IMG/VR virus record: IMGVR_UViG_3300030117_007108
Coordinates: 1 to 30,443 of that record
Reading direction: 5' to 3' (one strand)
Source of the DNA: a virus
Length of the DNA: 30,443 nt
How positions within the stretch are numbered: the first letter of the stretch is position 1; each line of letters opens with the position of its first letter. A program made the translations under genes and the position numbers. This document shows, one piece after another, positions 14,601-21,431 of the stretch. Below the pieces are notes generated by a model. It was not told where the DNA came from, made no database searches, and was given only the letters and a program-made list of their open reading frames with translations.

Positions 14601-15618
14601 TATCTATAAGGCATCAGATGATTCTACCATAGAGACTATTTCTGTAACAAGTGGTCAAGTCACAGGAGGTGGAACTAGTCAGATAACAATAAACCCAAGT
14701 GGTAATTTAGAAACAAACACAACTTTTTATATTCAAATTGATGCTACAGCCTTTGATGATGCAGCAGGTAATTCTTATGCAGGAATATCAAATAAAACAA
14801 GTTTAAGATTTACCACTGTGGATAGTGATATTACTAATCCAACTTTGAGTAGTTCTGTTCCATCTAACAATGCTACAGGAGTCGCAATAAACACAAATAT
14901 TGTTCTTAATTTTTCTGAGGAAGTAATCGCACAAAGTGGTGGAAATATTGTTATCTATAAGGCATCAGATGATTCTGTCATAGAGACTATTTCTGTAACA
15001 AGTGATCAGGTGACGGGATCGGGAACTGATCAGATAACAGTAAACCCAAGCAGTGATTTAGCAAACGATACAGTTTTTTATGTTCAAATTTCTGCCACTG
15101 CCTTTGATGATGCTTCAGGCAATTCTTATGCAGGAATATCAAATAAAACAAGTTTAAGATTTACCACTGTGGTTGGTGATACAACTAATCCAACTTTAAG
15201 TAGTTCTTCTCCATCCAATGGTGCTACAGGAGTCGCAATAGACACAAATATTGTTCTTAATTTCTCTGAAGCAGTAGATACAGAAAGTGGAAATATTGTT
15301 ATCCATAGGGCATCAGATGATTATATTGTAGAAACGATTGACGTAACAAGTAATCAGGTGACGGGATCGGGAACCAGTCAGATAACAATAAACCCAAGTG
15401 GTAATTTAGCAACAAACACAACTTTTTATATTCAAATTGCTGTCACTGCCTTTGATGATGCAGCAGGTAATTCTTATGCAGGAATATCAGATAAAACAAG
15501 TTTAAGATTTAGAACTGTCATTCCACCTGATCCTGATCCTCCTAACGTTGAAGGAGAATATTCTGTGAGATTTACAGGTAATGGACTATCTTTTGGTGGT
15601 CAACTAGTTATTAAGTAA
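11647..15618 (+). CDS. Subtilisin-like (S8) serine protease with inserted cupredoxin-like domain and four Ig-like repeats
   Basis: 1323 residues. The subtilase core has all four expected residues: Asp200 in VDVIVCDQDMWFGHIEF (aligns with V.VIDSG...HPDL), His468 in GSHGTPCAS, oxyanion Asn626 in FVCSAGNRN and Ser755 in NGTSSACPVAVG. Between Asp and His, residues ~320-412 resemble a cupredoxin: a VGDTVNF strand, His356 in GTEHAFYI, and Cys402/His405/Met407 in YYIRCANHSMIG. Upstream, C36-x2-C39 and C67-x-C69-x3-C73 are followed by LTDTEAIELRSNSKVDYVNV, reminiscent of the end of an I9 propeptide. Residues ~830-1293 are four ~116-residue Ig-like (SbsA/Big_5-type) repeats; a short tail follows. No signal peptide is visible. 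Placed after the spike gene, it is probably virion-associated and may cleave host surface or fibre proteins; its substrate is unknown. Protease fold confidence is high, copper binding is uncertain. Confidence 0.88.
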   Translation: MSLTDLDNYESRKADFEAFKDTLPKEPSGDVKKEYCVGCFQKSDWEFIHAELMKDGSLEDNIPTDKCECVNDCLQSDVRGIYLLTDTEAIELRSNSKVDYVNVNICAYPGTYQSNPDDLVEVSLTDRYSSNVKNQQKITNTSGGIRENFNSDKLNRCSAQLYRHSAKKNPWVTLGDPTSVVNSKLPQYGTGLDVDVIVCDQDMWFGHIEFCNPSAITNIKTYDASQGDGVGGNASTEAPSNYVGGNALRSGFSSSSTTGMCDLLDLVLDAPYYLDSAWFEASPSTRLTTRWDGTKVPVESVAKEWWSDASKRSAAYASIGTVTPDSGAIINQTTPYVRLYVGDTVNFNMSNVGTEHAFYIKTALTSGTGDQVTTPAATGQGANGNSTTSWTPNTAGVYYIRCANHSMIGYIIVKDNPCTGTGSTSTFDITITAPNSSNWFANGPHRGSYNRDRCNGTNKSYKGGTGSHGTPCASQAYGRQYGWAYNANKWFLNLYGSGGVYFEVGFDLQKIFHQTKPTHPTHGNKNPTISSNSWGRRFRPSTLGSSGYYFYRPTSIDGTTTGVQYTSWDADGNTDGTGGTAPRFMTNRTLDQGGSAIQCEPVSGSTMTAANEMTAAGVIFVCSAGNRNQKMVKSTHSDYNNYVGSGSNSSLSSTQFFVSFDGLTYHKTLNRGGFPSAFNNSIVIGALDDDFSSGKERKVNYSGSGESVDLYSVADDTFAASDNRTLSSHSRYDSFYTYNSVQSPRSYDRYFNGTSSACPVAVGLIATKLQYNRTWTSANIKSWLSSIGQQDTNDFYYGNESTSANDTNWSDKNSIQGGLAIVPFDTVIDTTNPTLSSSSPSNDATGVAIDTNIVLNFSESVDVESGNIVIYKASDDSVIETIDVTSGQVTGSGTSQITINPSSDLANGTVFYVQIATTAFDDAGGNSYAGISDKTSLRFTTVAADTTNPTLSSSVPSNNATEVALNANIVLNFSEAVDVESGNIVIYKASDDSTIETISVTSGQVTGGGTSQITINPSGNLETNTTFYIQIDATAFDDAAGNSYAGISNKTSLRFTTVDSDITNPTLSSSVPSNNATGVAINTNIVLNFSEEVIAQSGGNIVIYKASDDSVIETISVTSDQVTGSGTDQITVNPSSDLANDTVFYVQISATAFDDASGNSYAGISNKTSLRFTTVVGDTTNPTLSSSSPSNGATGVAIDTNIVLNFSEAVDTESGNIVIHRASDDYIVETIDVTSNQVTGSGTSQITINPSGNLATNTTFYIQIAVTAFDDAAGNSYAGISDKTSLRFRTVIPPDPDPPNVEGEYSVRFTGNGLSFGGQLVIK
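14134..15525 (+). repeat. Four tandem ~348-bp repeats encoding SbsA/Big_5-type Ig-like domains
   Basis: Units start at about 14134, 14482, 14830 and 15181 (period 348, 348, 351 bp). Each begins with T.NPTLSSS.PSN.AT, contains NIVLNFSE.V and GNIVI(Y/H).ASDD, then VTSxQVTGxGTxQIT(I/V)NPS and ends NSYAGIS(D/N)KTSLRF. The third unit carries one extra codon (SGG for SG). DNA identity between units is high enough that unequal recombination could change the copy number. Confidence 0.9.
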
Positions 15619-15624
15619 TAACAA

Positions 15625-15632
15625 CATAAATA
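15625..15632 (+). promoter_or_regulatory. Candidate late promoter CATAAATA before the fibre genes
   Basis: CATAAATA matches the T4 late word in seven of eight positions (first base only differs) and lies in the 27-bp gap after the protease stop codon. Start at about 15639 would give a leader of under ten bases for the 33-residue ORF or about 112 bases for the 1560-residue fibre gene. Confidence 0.55.
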
Positions 15633-15645
15633 ACTAAAAATATCA

Positions 15646-15747
15646 ATGGCAGATAAAAGTTTTAATGTAAATAAACTGAATATTATTAGTAGTACAAACT
15701 TAACTGACGTTGAAGTAAGTATTGATAATTTGTGTATGGGAGATTAA
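15646..15747 (+). CDS. Very small ORF, 33 aa, unknown
   Basis: ATG at 15646 and TAA at 15745-15747 encode MADKSFNVNKLNIISSTNLT followed by 13 more residues. The start resembles the N-terminus of fibre-type proteins of marine phages (MADKSF.V..LN), so it may be a truncated remnant of a fibre gene or a short virion peptide. It follows a candidate late promoter and stops 3 bases before the next ATG. Its own ribosome-binding site is poor, while its last codons supply GGGAGAT as the ribosome-binding site for the 1560-residue gene, so it might also serve as a translated leader. Confidence 0.45.
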   Translation: MADKSFNVNKLNIISSTNLTDVEVSIDNLCMGD

Positions 15748-15750
15748 AAT

Positions 15751-18700
15751 ATGTCAAATATATCTGTAACTGGTAATGAGGCACAATTTAACGAAAATGT
15801 AACTTTTCTGAAAGATGTTGATATTAGGGGATCTTTAATAGTTCCTGAAATTAATTCATCTAGTCTTTCAATCACTGGTATTGCTACATTTACAAGTCAA
15901 GTTACTTTTAATCAAGGTTTATCATTCCCTGATTTAGAAGTTAGAGATTTTCTAAAAGTAGGTATAGGTGGAACAGTATTAAGTGCAAATTCACTTTTAA
16001 ATCCTGGTAAAGTTGGTATTGGAATTACAAATCCAACAGAATTACTTGATGTATTTGGAAAAGCAAAGATAAAAGATTTAGAGTTAGAAACTCTTTTAGT
16101 CACGGGTATATCAACATTAACTGGTATCACAACTCAAAAAAGCACTTTATTTACAAAGCAATTAAGTTCTGCTGGAGTTTCTACATTTTTTAATACCATA
16201 AATGTTAAAACCGCTGGAGGTAGTGAAATTGGAGATGCCAGCGGATCTCTTGATATAAGATCAAATGTAATTACTTTAACAAATCAATCTGACAACCAAA
16301 ATTACGCAGTATTTACAAATAATGCAGGTGTAGAATTACTATATGCAAATTATAAAAAATTTGAAACAAGTAGTAATGGTGTTATATCTTCAGGTGATTT
16401 AGTTGTAAATGATGTTGGCATTCGAACATCAGGAGTTGGACTTGGAACTGATGTTATTAAACCTGTACCATTTGATGCAGACGAATTTAATGATAATACT
16501 CAAGGATCTTTAAGACTCGTTGTTGATGGTAGTGTCTCAATTTCAAGAAATATTTACGATAGTGCGGGAACACCTGGAGAACCTAACTACTTTTTAAAAA
16601 GAACTGGAACTGGTATTCGATGGACACAAATTGCACCAGGACAGGGAGATGGAATTGAAATAGAGAATGAAGGTCAGTCAGTTCCTGTTACTGGAGCTGC
16701 TCAAACTTTTACATCGATTAATTTTGCACAGGAAAACAGTTTTGGTATTGGAGTTGATAATGTAACTGCAACTGCAGCAGCTGTTCCTGGAACTGGTTTA
16801 GCTACTGTATTTACTTCTGATTTTTGGGGAGTTGAAGAGGGACACGTAGGAGTAGATACTGGCATTTACAGAATGACAAATGTTGGTATTGGAAGTTCTG
16901 CTCCAAGTGTTAAATTAGATGTAAGTGGAGACACAAAATTAAAGGGTAATTTCAGTGTTACAGGTATTACAACTCTTGGTGGACTGTCAACAGTCACTGG
17001 ACCTACCTTATTCACAAAACAATTAAGTGTATCTGATATTTCTACATTCGATGGAAATATAGATGCAAATGGAGACTTAGATGTAGACGGTACAACAGAT
17101 TTAGATGTTTTGAATGTATCTGAAACTGCCACATTTGATGGAAATATAGATGCAAATCAAGATTTAGATGTAGATGGAAGAACCGAATTAGATATTACTA
17201 ATATTAGTGAAACTCTTAATGTCACAGGTATCTCAACATTTGGTAGTGAGGTTGGTATAAATTCTAATCTAAATGTACAAGACAATCTAGATGTAGATGG
17301 AAGAACTGAGTTAGATACCACTAACATTTCAGAAACACTTCGAGTGGGTGGAATATCAACGTTTGTAGGTGTATCTACATTTAATAATCAGATATTTACA
17401 AATAAAATATCAAATTCAGGCATAATAACCTCAAATATGATTCACCTTACAGGTGGATCATTTACTGCTCCACATCCAAGTGGAGAAACAAGATCTGATA
17501 GTGCAATTATTGTAAATGAAAACTTTGGTATTTATTCATTGGAAGTTGCTGGTGGAGGTAATGATAATAGATATTTAAGATCAGTTATACAGAAAGATTC
17601 TGATGTTATATCAATAGGTCAGACAAATACTGCACTTATTTCTGGGATAAACATAATACCAGGTAACCTTGGAACTGTAAGTATTGGATATAGTGGTGCA
17701 GTTAGTCTGGTAGGAGTATCTCAAGATGGAACTACTGCCAATATAGAGAAATTAAGAACTGTTGGATCTGGAATTACAGTCTTTGGAAATCTTGAATCAC
17801 AAACTTTAAATATCACAGGTTTATCAACATTCGGTTCTGCTGTTGATATAAATGATAATTTAGATGTAGATGGAATAACCGAATTAGATATTACCAATAT
17901 TAGTGAAACTCTCAACGTCACAGGTCTTTCAACATTTAATGATAATGTTAGATTAATAGATGCTAAACAATTAATATTTGGAACATCAGACGGACTAGAG
18001 ATATATCATGATGGTGATTCATATATCAGAGCAGAAACTGGTGATTTATTCATTCAACAGACGAATTCTGACAAGGATATTAAAATACAAGGTACAAATG
18101 GAACAGATAGTATTATAGTTGAGGGTGGTGGTTCATATAATGTTAAATTATATTCTTCAGGAAACCTTAAATTAGAAACAAATGATAGTGGTATTGATAT
18201 AACTGGTCATACAGAAACAGATACCTTGAAAGTAAGTGGTCTTTCAACATTTAAGAGTGCTGTTGATATAGATGCCGATTTAGATGTAGATGGACACACA
18301 GAATTAGATAATGTAAATGTATCTGGTTTTTCAACATTTAGTAATGCGGTTGATTTTGATAGCACGATTAAAGATCGTAATGATGACGTTGGTACTACAG
18401 TTGCTGAGAATCTCTCAAATAATATAACTAATGCTTTTTATAATGCGACAACTGGTATTACGACAATTTTCATTGCTAATCATAATTTTGCAAATGGTGA
18501 TTCGATTAAAATTCCAGATGGAACATTAACATTTCAGTGTGACTACAAGGGTGTAACTGGTAGTCAATCATATCCAAGATCAAAAGATCCAAATAGTGGT
18601 AAATGGTTAGTTATATCTAATGTTCAAACAAATCAATTTGAAGTTAATTTAGGAGATGGTGGTGTATCTGCTGGAGTTGCACATACATTTGTATCAGGTG

Positions 18701-20433
18701 GTGGTGTAATTCATTCATCTGGATTATATGTCAAAGATGATTATCGTTTAGCATCAGTCGGAACTGGTGTTTCATGGAGACCATCTGGAGTTCAAACTAA
18801 AAGAACAATATGGGTTTCTAAAAGTGGATCTGATAATAATAGTGGATTACTTGAAGGTGATGCAAAAGCAACTGTTGGTGCTGCAGCATCAATAGCAGTT
18901 GAGACTGATACAATTAAAATTAGACCTGGTGTTTATGAAGAGGATAATCCAATCGGACTAAGAACGGATGTTTCAGTTACAGGAGAGGATCTTCGTTTGG
19001 TTATAATTAAACCAAAAAATAAAAATAAAGATGTTTTTCATGTAAGAAGAGGATGTCTTGTTGAGAATTTAAACTTTGGTGGATCAAATGTTGGAGTTGG
19101 TTATGATGGGTCAGCATGTGTTGCGTTTCCTCCACCATCAGGTGCTGGACATGGTGCAGTTAGTGGTTACAAAGATCCTGGTCCTGCAACTGAAGGTCCA
19201 AGTGGAAGATGGAGATCACCCTATGTAAGAAACTGTACAAACTTCATGACAAGTAGTATTGGAATGAAAATAGATGGAGACCATGCTACTGCATCTACCA
19301 TAGGTGCTGATTTAAAATCTATGGTATGTGATTCTTTTACACAATATAATGAGAATGGTATTGGTGTATCATTAACAAATGATGCTTATGCACAATTAGT
19401 TTCAATATTTACTATTAACTGTGATATTGGTATTTTTGCAGGATCTGGTGCACAGTGTGACCTGACAAACTCAAACTCATCTTTTGGTAATTTTGGTTTA
19501 GTTGCAGTTGGATTAGGATCAACTCAGTTCACAGGAATTGTAAGTAATACAAATACGGCAAATGAACTTATAACCAGTACTGCAGCTGATAGTCAAGATA
19601 CCGTTGTTTGTGCAAATGTTAAAGATGATTCTGATGGAAATAACACGATGCCTTTTACTGGAGCAGTTCGAAGACCATTTGATGGGCAAGCATTATACTT
19701 TAAAATTGATTTGGATAATTATCCAGATACTGTGGGAAGTGGAAGAATTACATCTCCACTTCAACAGTTGAGATCTATAAATTTAATTGAAGGTGCCGAC
19801 ACTAGTGGATATAGTGCTTTTGATCCACCGAGTGTTTTAATAAGGGATGCTGATGGAGAACTTGAACCAAAAGGACCACAAGGAATTATTGCTGAGGCTA
19901 CTGCAACAATAAGTCCAACTGGTAATATAACTGCGATTAGTGTAGTGGCACAGGGTAGAAATTATCTTCCAACTCAAAATATAGTTGTGGATATTGAAGG
20001 TGAAACTGGAATTGCCACTGCTGTCATGGAACCAATATATTTTACAGTTGAATCGGCAACTCAAACAGAAAATCCAAGTGGAATAACCACAATAACCTTT
20101 AATGAATTTGTTCCTTATGAGTTATTTCCAGACGATCCATTTACACTTCAAAGAATTAGTCGAGTCTTAACAAGTTCTCATTCATTTGAATATGTTGGTA
20201 CGGGTACAGATATAAATATAGCGACACCTCTACAAGGTGCAATTCCTATAAAAGAGAATGAAATTGTAGCGAAAGATGGAGCACAAATTCCATTTACATC
20301 AACCGATCAAAAAGGTAACTTTGATATTGGTTCAGGATTACAGATAAACCAAACAACTTCAACAATTTCAGGAAGAGACTTTAGTAGATCATTGCAAGCA
20401 GAAGTTACACCATTAATACTAGCATTAAGATAA
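15751..20433 (+). CDS. Large fibre/structural repeat protein with parallel beta-helix segment
   Basis: 1560 residues, predicted virion fibre or baseplate-peripheral protein. The N-terminal ~880 residues are built from repeated short strand modules such as LNVTGISTF, DNLDVDGITELDITNISETL and an 'IFGTSDGLEIYHDGDSYIRA' unit, as in tail fibres of marine T4-like phages. A module with TTGITTIFIANHNFANGDSI and YPRSKDP lies at ~893-985 and recurs in the next protein. From ~1020 a pectate-lyase-like right-handed beta-helix begins (TIWVSKSGSDNNSG, IRPGVYEEDNPIGL, VENLNFGGSNVG) and runs to about 1290. The C-terminus (FTSTDQKGNFDIGSGLQINQ, then a helix-like end) is a common fibre ending. Start has a good GGGAG site; the stop is one base before the next ATG. 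Polysaccharide binding is possible; no catalytic residues of a lyase are evident. Confidence 0.85.
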   Translation: MSNISVTGNEAQFNENVTFLKDVDIRGSLIVPEINSSSLSITGIATFTSQVTFNQGLSFPDLEVRDFLKVGIGGTVLSANSLLNPGKVGIGITNPTELLDVFGKAKIKDLELETLLVTGISTLTGITTQKSTLFTKQLSSAGVSTFFNTINVKTAGGSEIGDASGSLDIRSNVITLTNQSDNQNYAVFTNNAGVELLYANYKKFETSSNGVISSGDLVVNDVGIRTSGVGLGTDVIKPVPFDADEFNDNTQGSLRLVVDGSVSISRNIYDSAGTPGEPNYFLKRTGTGIRWTQIAPGQGDGIEIENEGQSVPVTGAAQTFTSINFAQENSFGIGVDNVTATAAAVPGTGLATVFTSDFWGVEEGHVGVDTGIYRMTNVGIGSSAPSVKLDVSGDTKLKGNFSVTGITTLGGLSTVTGPTLFTKQLSVSDISTFDGNIDANGDLDVDGTTDLDVLNVSETATFDGNIDANQDLDVDGRTELDITNISETLNVTGISTFGSEVGINSNLNVQDNLDVDGRTELDTTNISETLRVGGISTFVGVSTFNNQIFTNKISNSGIITSNMIHLTGGSFTAPHPSGETRSDSAIIVNENFGIYSLEVAGGGNDNRYLRSVIQKDSDVISIGQTNTALISGINIIPGNLGTVSIGYSGAVSLVGVSQDGTTANIEKLRTVGSGITVFGNLESQTLNITGLSTFGSAVDINDNLDVDGITELDITNISETLNVTGLSTFNDNVRLIDAKQLIFGTSDGLEIYHDGDSYIRAETGDLFIQQTNSDKDIKIQGTNGTDSIIVEGGGSYNVKLYSSGNLKLETNDSGIDITGHTETDTLKVSGLSTFKSAVDIDADLDVDGHTELDNVNVSGFSTFSNAVDFDSTIKDRNDDVGTTVAENLSNNITNAFYNATTGITTIFIANHNFANGDSIKIPDGTLTFQCDYKGVTGSQSYPRSKDPNSGKWLVISNVQTNQFEVNLGDGGVSAGVAHTFVSGGGVIHSSGLYVKDDYRLASVGTGVSWRPSGVQTKRTIWVSKSGSDNNSGLLEGDAKATVGAAASIAVETDTIKIRPGVYEEDNPIGLRTDVSVTGEDLRLVIIKPKNKNKDVFHVRRGCLVENLNFGGSNVGVGYDGSACVAFPPPSGAGHGAVSGYKDPGPATEGPSGRWRSPYVRNCTNFMTSSIGMKIDGDHATASTIGADLKSMVCDSFTQYNENGIGVSLTNDAYAQLVSIFTINCDIGIFAGSGAQCDLTNSNSSFGNFGLVAVGLGSTQFTGIVSNTNTANELITSTAADSQDTVVCANVKDDSDGNNTMPFTGAVRRPFDGQALYFKIDLDNYPDTVGSGRITSPLQQLRSINLIEGADTSGYSAFDPPSVLIRDADGELEPKGPQGIIAEATATISPTGNITAISVVAQGRNYLPTQNIVVDIEGETGIATAVMEPIYFTVESATQTENPSGITTITFNEFVPYELFPDDPFTLQRISRVLTSSHSFEYVGTGTDINIATPLQGAIPIKENEIVAKDGAQIPFTSTDQKGNFDIGSGLQINQTTSTISGRDFSRSLQAEVTPLILALR
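17161..17937 (+). repeat. Dispersed 81-bp repeat pair within the 1560-aa fibre gene
   Basis: The segments 17161-17241 and 17857-17937 differ at about 7 of 81 positions and encode LDVDGRTELDITNISETLNV / LDVDGITELDITNISETLNV plus TG.STF. Weaker copies lie at about 17285-17360 and 18280-18340. They are the DNA trace of module duplication in this gene. Confidence 0.8.
20211..20218 (+). promoter_or_regulatory. Internal TATAAATA, possible late promoter upstream of the 331-aa gene
   Basis: An exact TATAAATA is embedded in codons Asp-Ile-Asn-Ile of the 1560-residue gene, 224 bases before the next start. It may be a real internal late promoter or chance in AT-rich coding DNA. Confidence 0.25.
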
Positions 20434-20434
20434 T

Positions 20435-21430
20435 ATGGCAATCGCACCACTAAATAAATTTTTGACAATTGCAGTTCCAGTTGCTCCAGGACAACAGGAA
20501 TTGTATAAAGCTCCAGTTGGAACATCTGCGATTGTTTTGTTTGCACAGGTATCAAATGTTGGAGTTAATACTTTTCCAACTGTAACATTTACACATCGAA
20601 GAACAAGTGTTGCTACAAGAACAGCAGGAAATGTCAGAAATAATAGAATTATAAAGAATGGTGAAATACCTCCAAATGACGCAATTATTTTGATTGATGG
20701 CAGACTCGTCCTTCAAAGAACTGCGATTTTGTCAGATTCAATTGTCATTAGTGGTGAACAAACAGGTATAACAACAATTAATGATGTTAAGTATGATCAC
20801 ACCACAGGTTTAACTACAGTTACGACTCAAGATCCACATAACTTTAGTATAAATGATGAGATTACAATGGCAGGAATTGCCTTTACTTGCGACTCTACAG
20901 CAGGTATAACAAGTTCGATATTTCCCGCACCACAAGTTGCATTTACAGTTAATAAAGTTGGTGCTGGATCCACCAATTTTGAGACAAATACAGGTATTGT
21001 AAAAACTTTACCCCATACTTTCAGACCATCTTTTCATAATTTTATTCGTGCGGAAAAAGATGCAATTACAGTCACGTCTGGTGCTCAGAATGGTAATAAA
21101 ATACAAGTTGTAAGGGGAACAGGTTATGATTCTGTGACAGGAATTCTCTCTGTAACTACAGCTGCACCACACAATCTTGTAACTGGAAATACAATTCAAT
21201 TTACAAATGAATCACTTGTTTTTAAATGTTCACAAGATAATTATTTTAAAGAAAAAAAATATCCTCGAAGCACCGATCCAGCAGCAAATGGAAATAATAT
21301 AGGTGTAACAACTTTTGTAGGAATTGCGAATACCTTTACAGTTAATGTTGGAGTAACAACAACGGGTGGATTAGTCGGACCACTTCAGATGGAATTTATC
21401 TGTAGTATCTTAGAGAACAGTACATCATAA
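20435..21430 (+). CDS. Virion structural protein, 331 aa, with two HNF/PRS modules
   Basis: 331 residues. The N-terminal ~105 residues (MAIAPLNKFLTIAVPVAPGQ, QELYKAPVGTSAIVLFAQVS, then LIDGRLVLQRTAIL and DSIVISGEQ) form a beta-rich domain seen in small structural proteins of T4-like marine phages next to fibre genes. Two related modules follow: about residues 114-195 (YDHTTGLTTVTTQDPHNFSI) and about 225-325 (YDSVTGILSVTTAAPHNLVT, with YPRSTDP and FTVNVG). The same module is found once in the preceding 1560-residue protein. Both junctions with the neighbours are TAATATG, so it is translated together with the two fibres and may be an adaptor or collar for them. Exact role unknown. Confidence 0.8.
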   Translation: MAIAPLNKFLTIAVPVAPGQQELYKAPVGTSAIVLFAQVSNVGVNTFPTVTFTHRRTSVATRTAGNVRNNRIIKNGEIPPNDAIILIDGRLVLQRTAILSDSIVISGEQTGITTINDVKYDHTTGLTTVTTQDPHNFSINDEITMAGIAFTCDSTAGITSSIFPAPQVAFTVNKVGAGSTNFETNTGIVKTLPHTFRPSFHNFIRAEKDAITVTSGAQNGNKIQVVRGTGYDSVTGILSVTTAAPHNLVTGNTIQFTNESLVFKCSQDNYFKEKKYPRSTDPAANGNNIGVTTFVGIANTFTVNVGVTTTGGLVGPLQMEFICSILENSTS

Positions 21431-21431
21431 T

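Noticed and set aside
18781-19620. Active pectate or alginate lyase in the 1560-residue protein
   Set aside because: Only the fold pattern is visible; no family-specific catalytic residues could be recognised, so enzymatic activity is not claimed.
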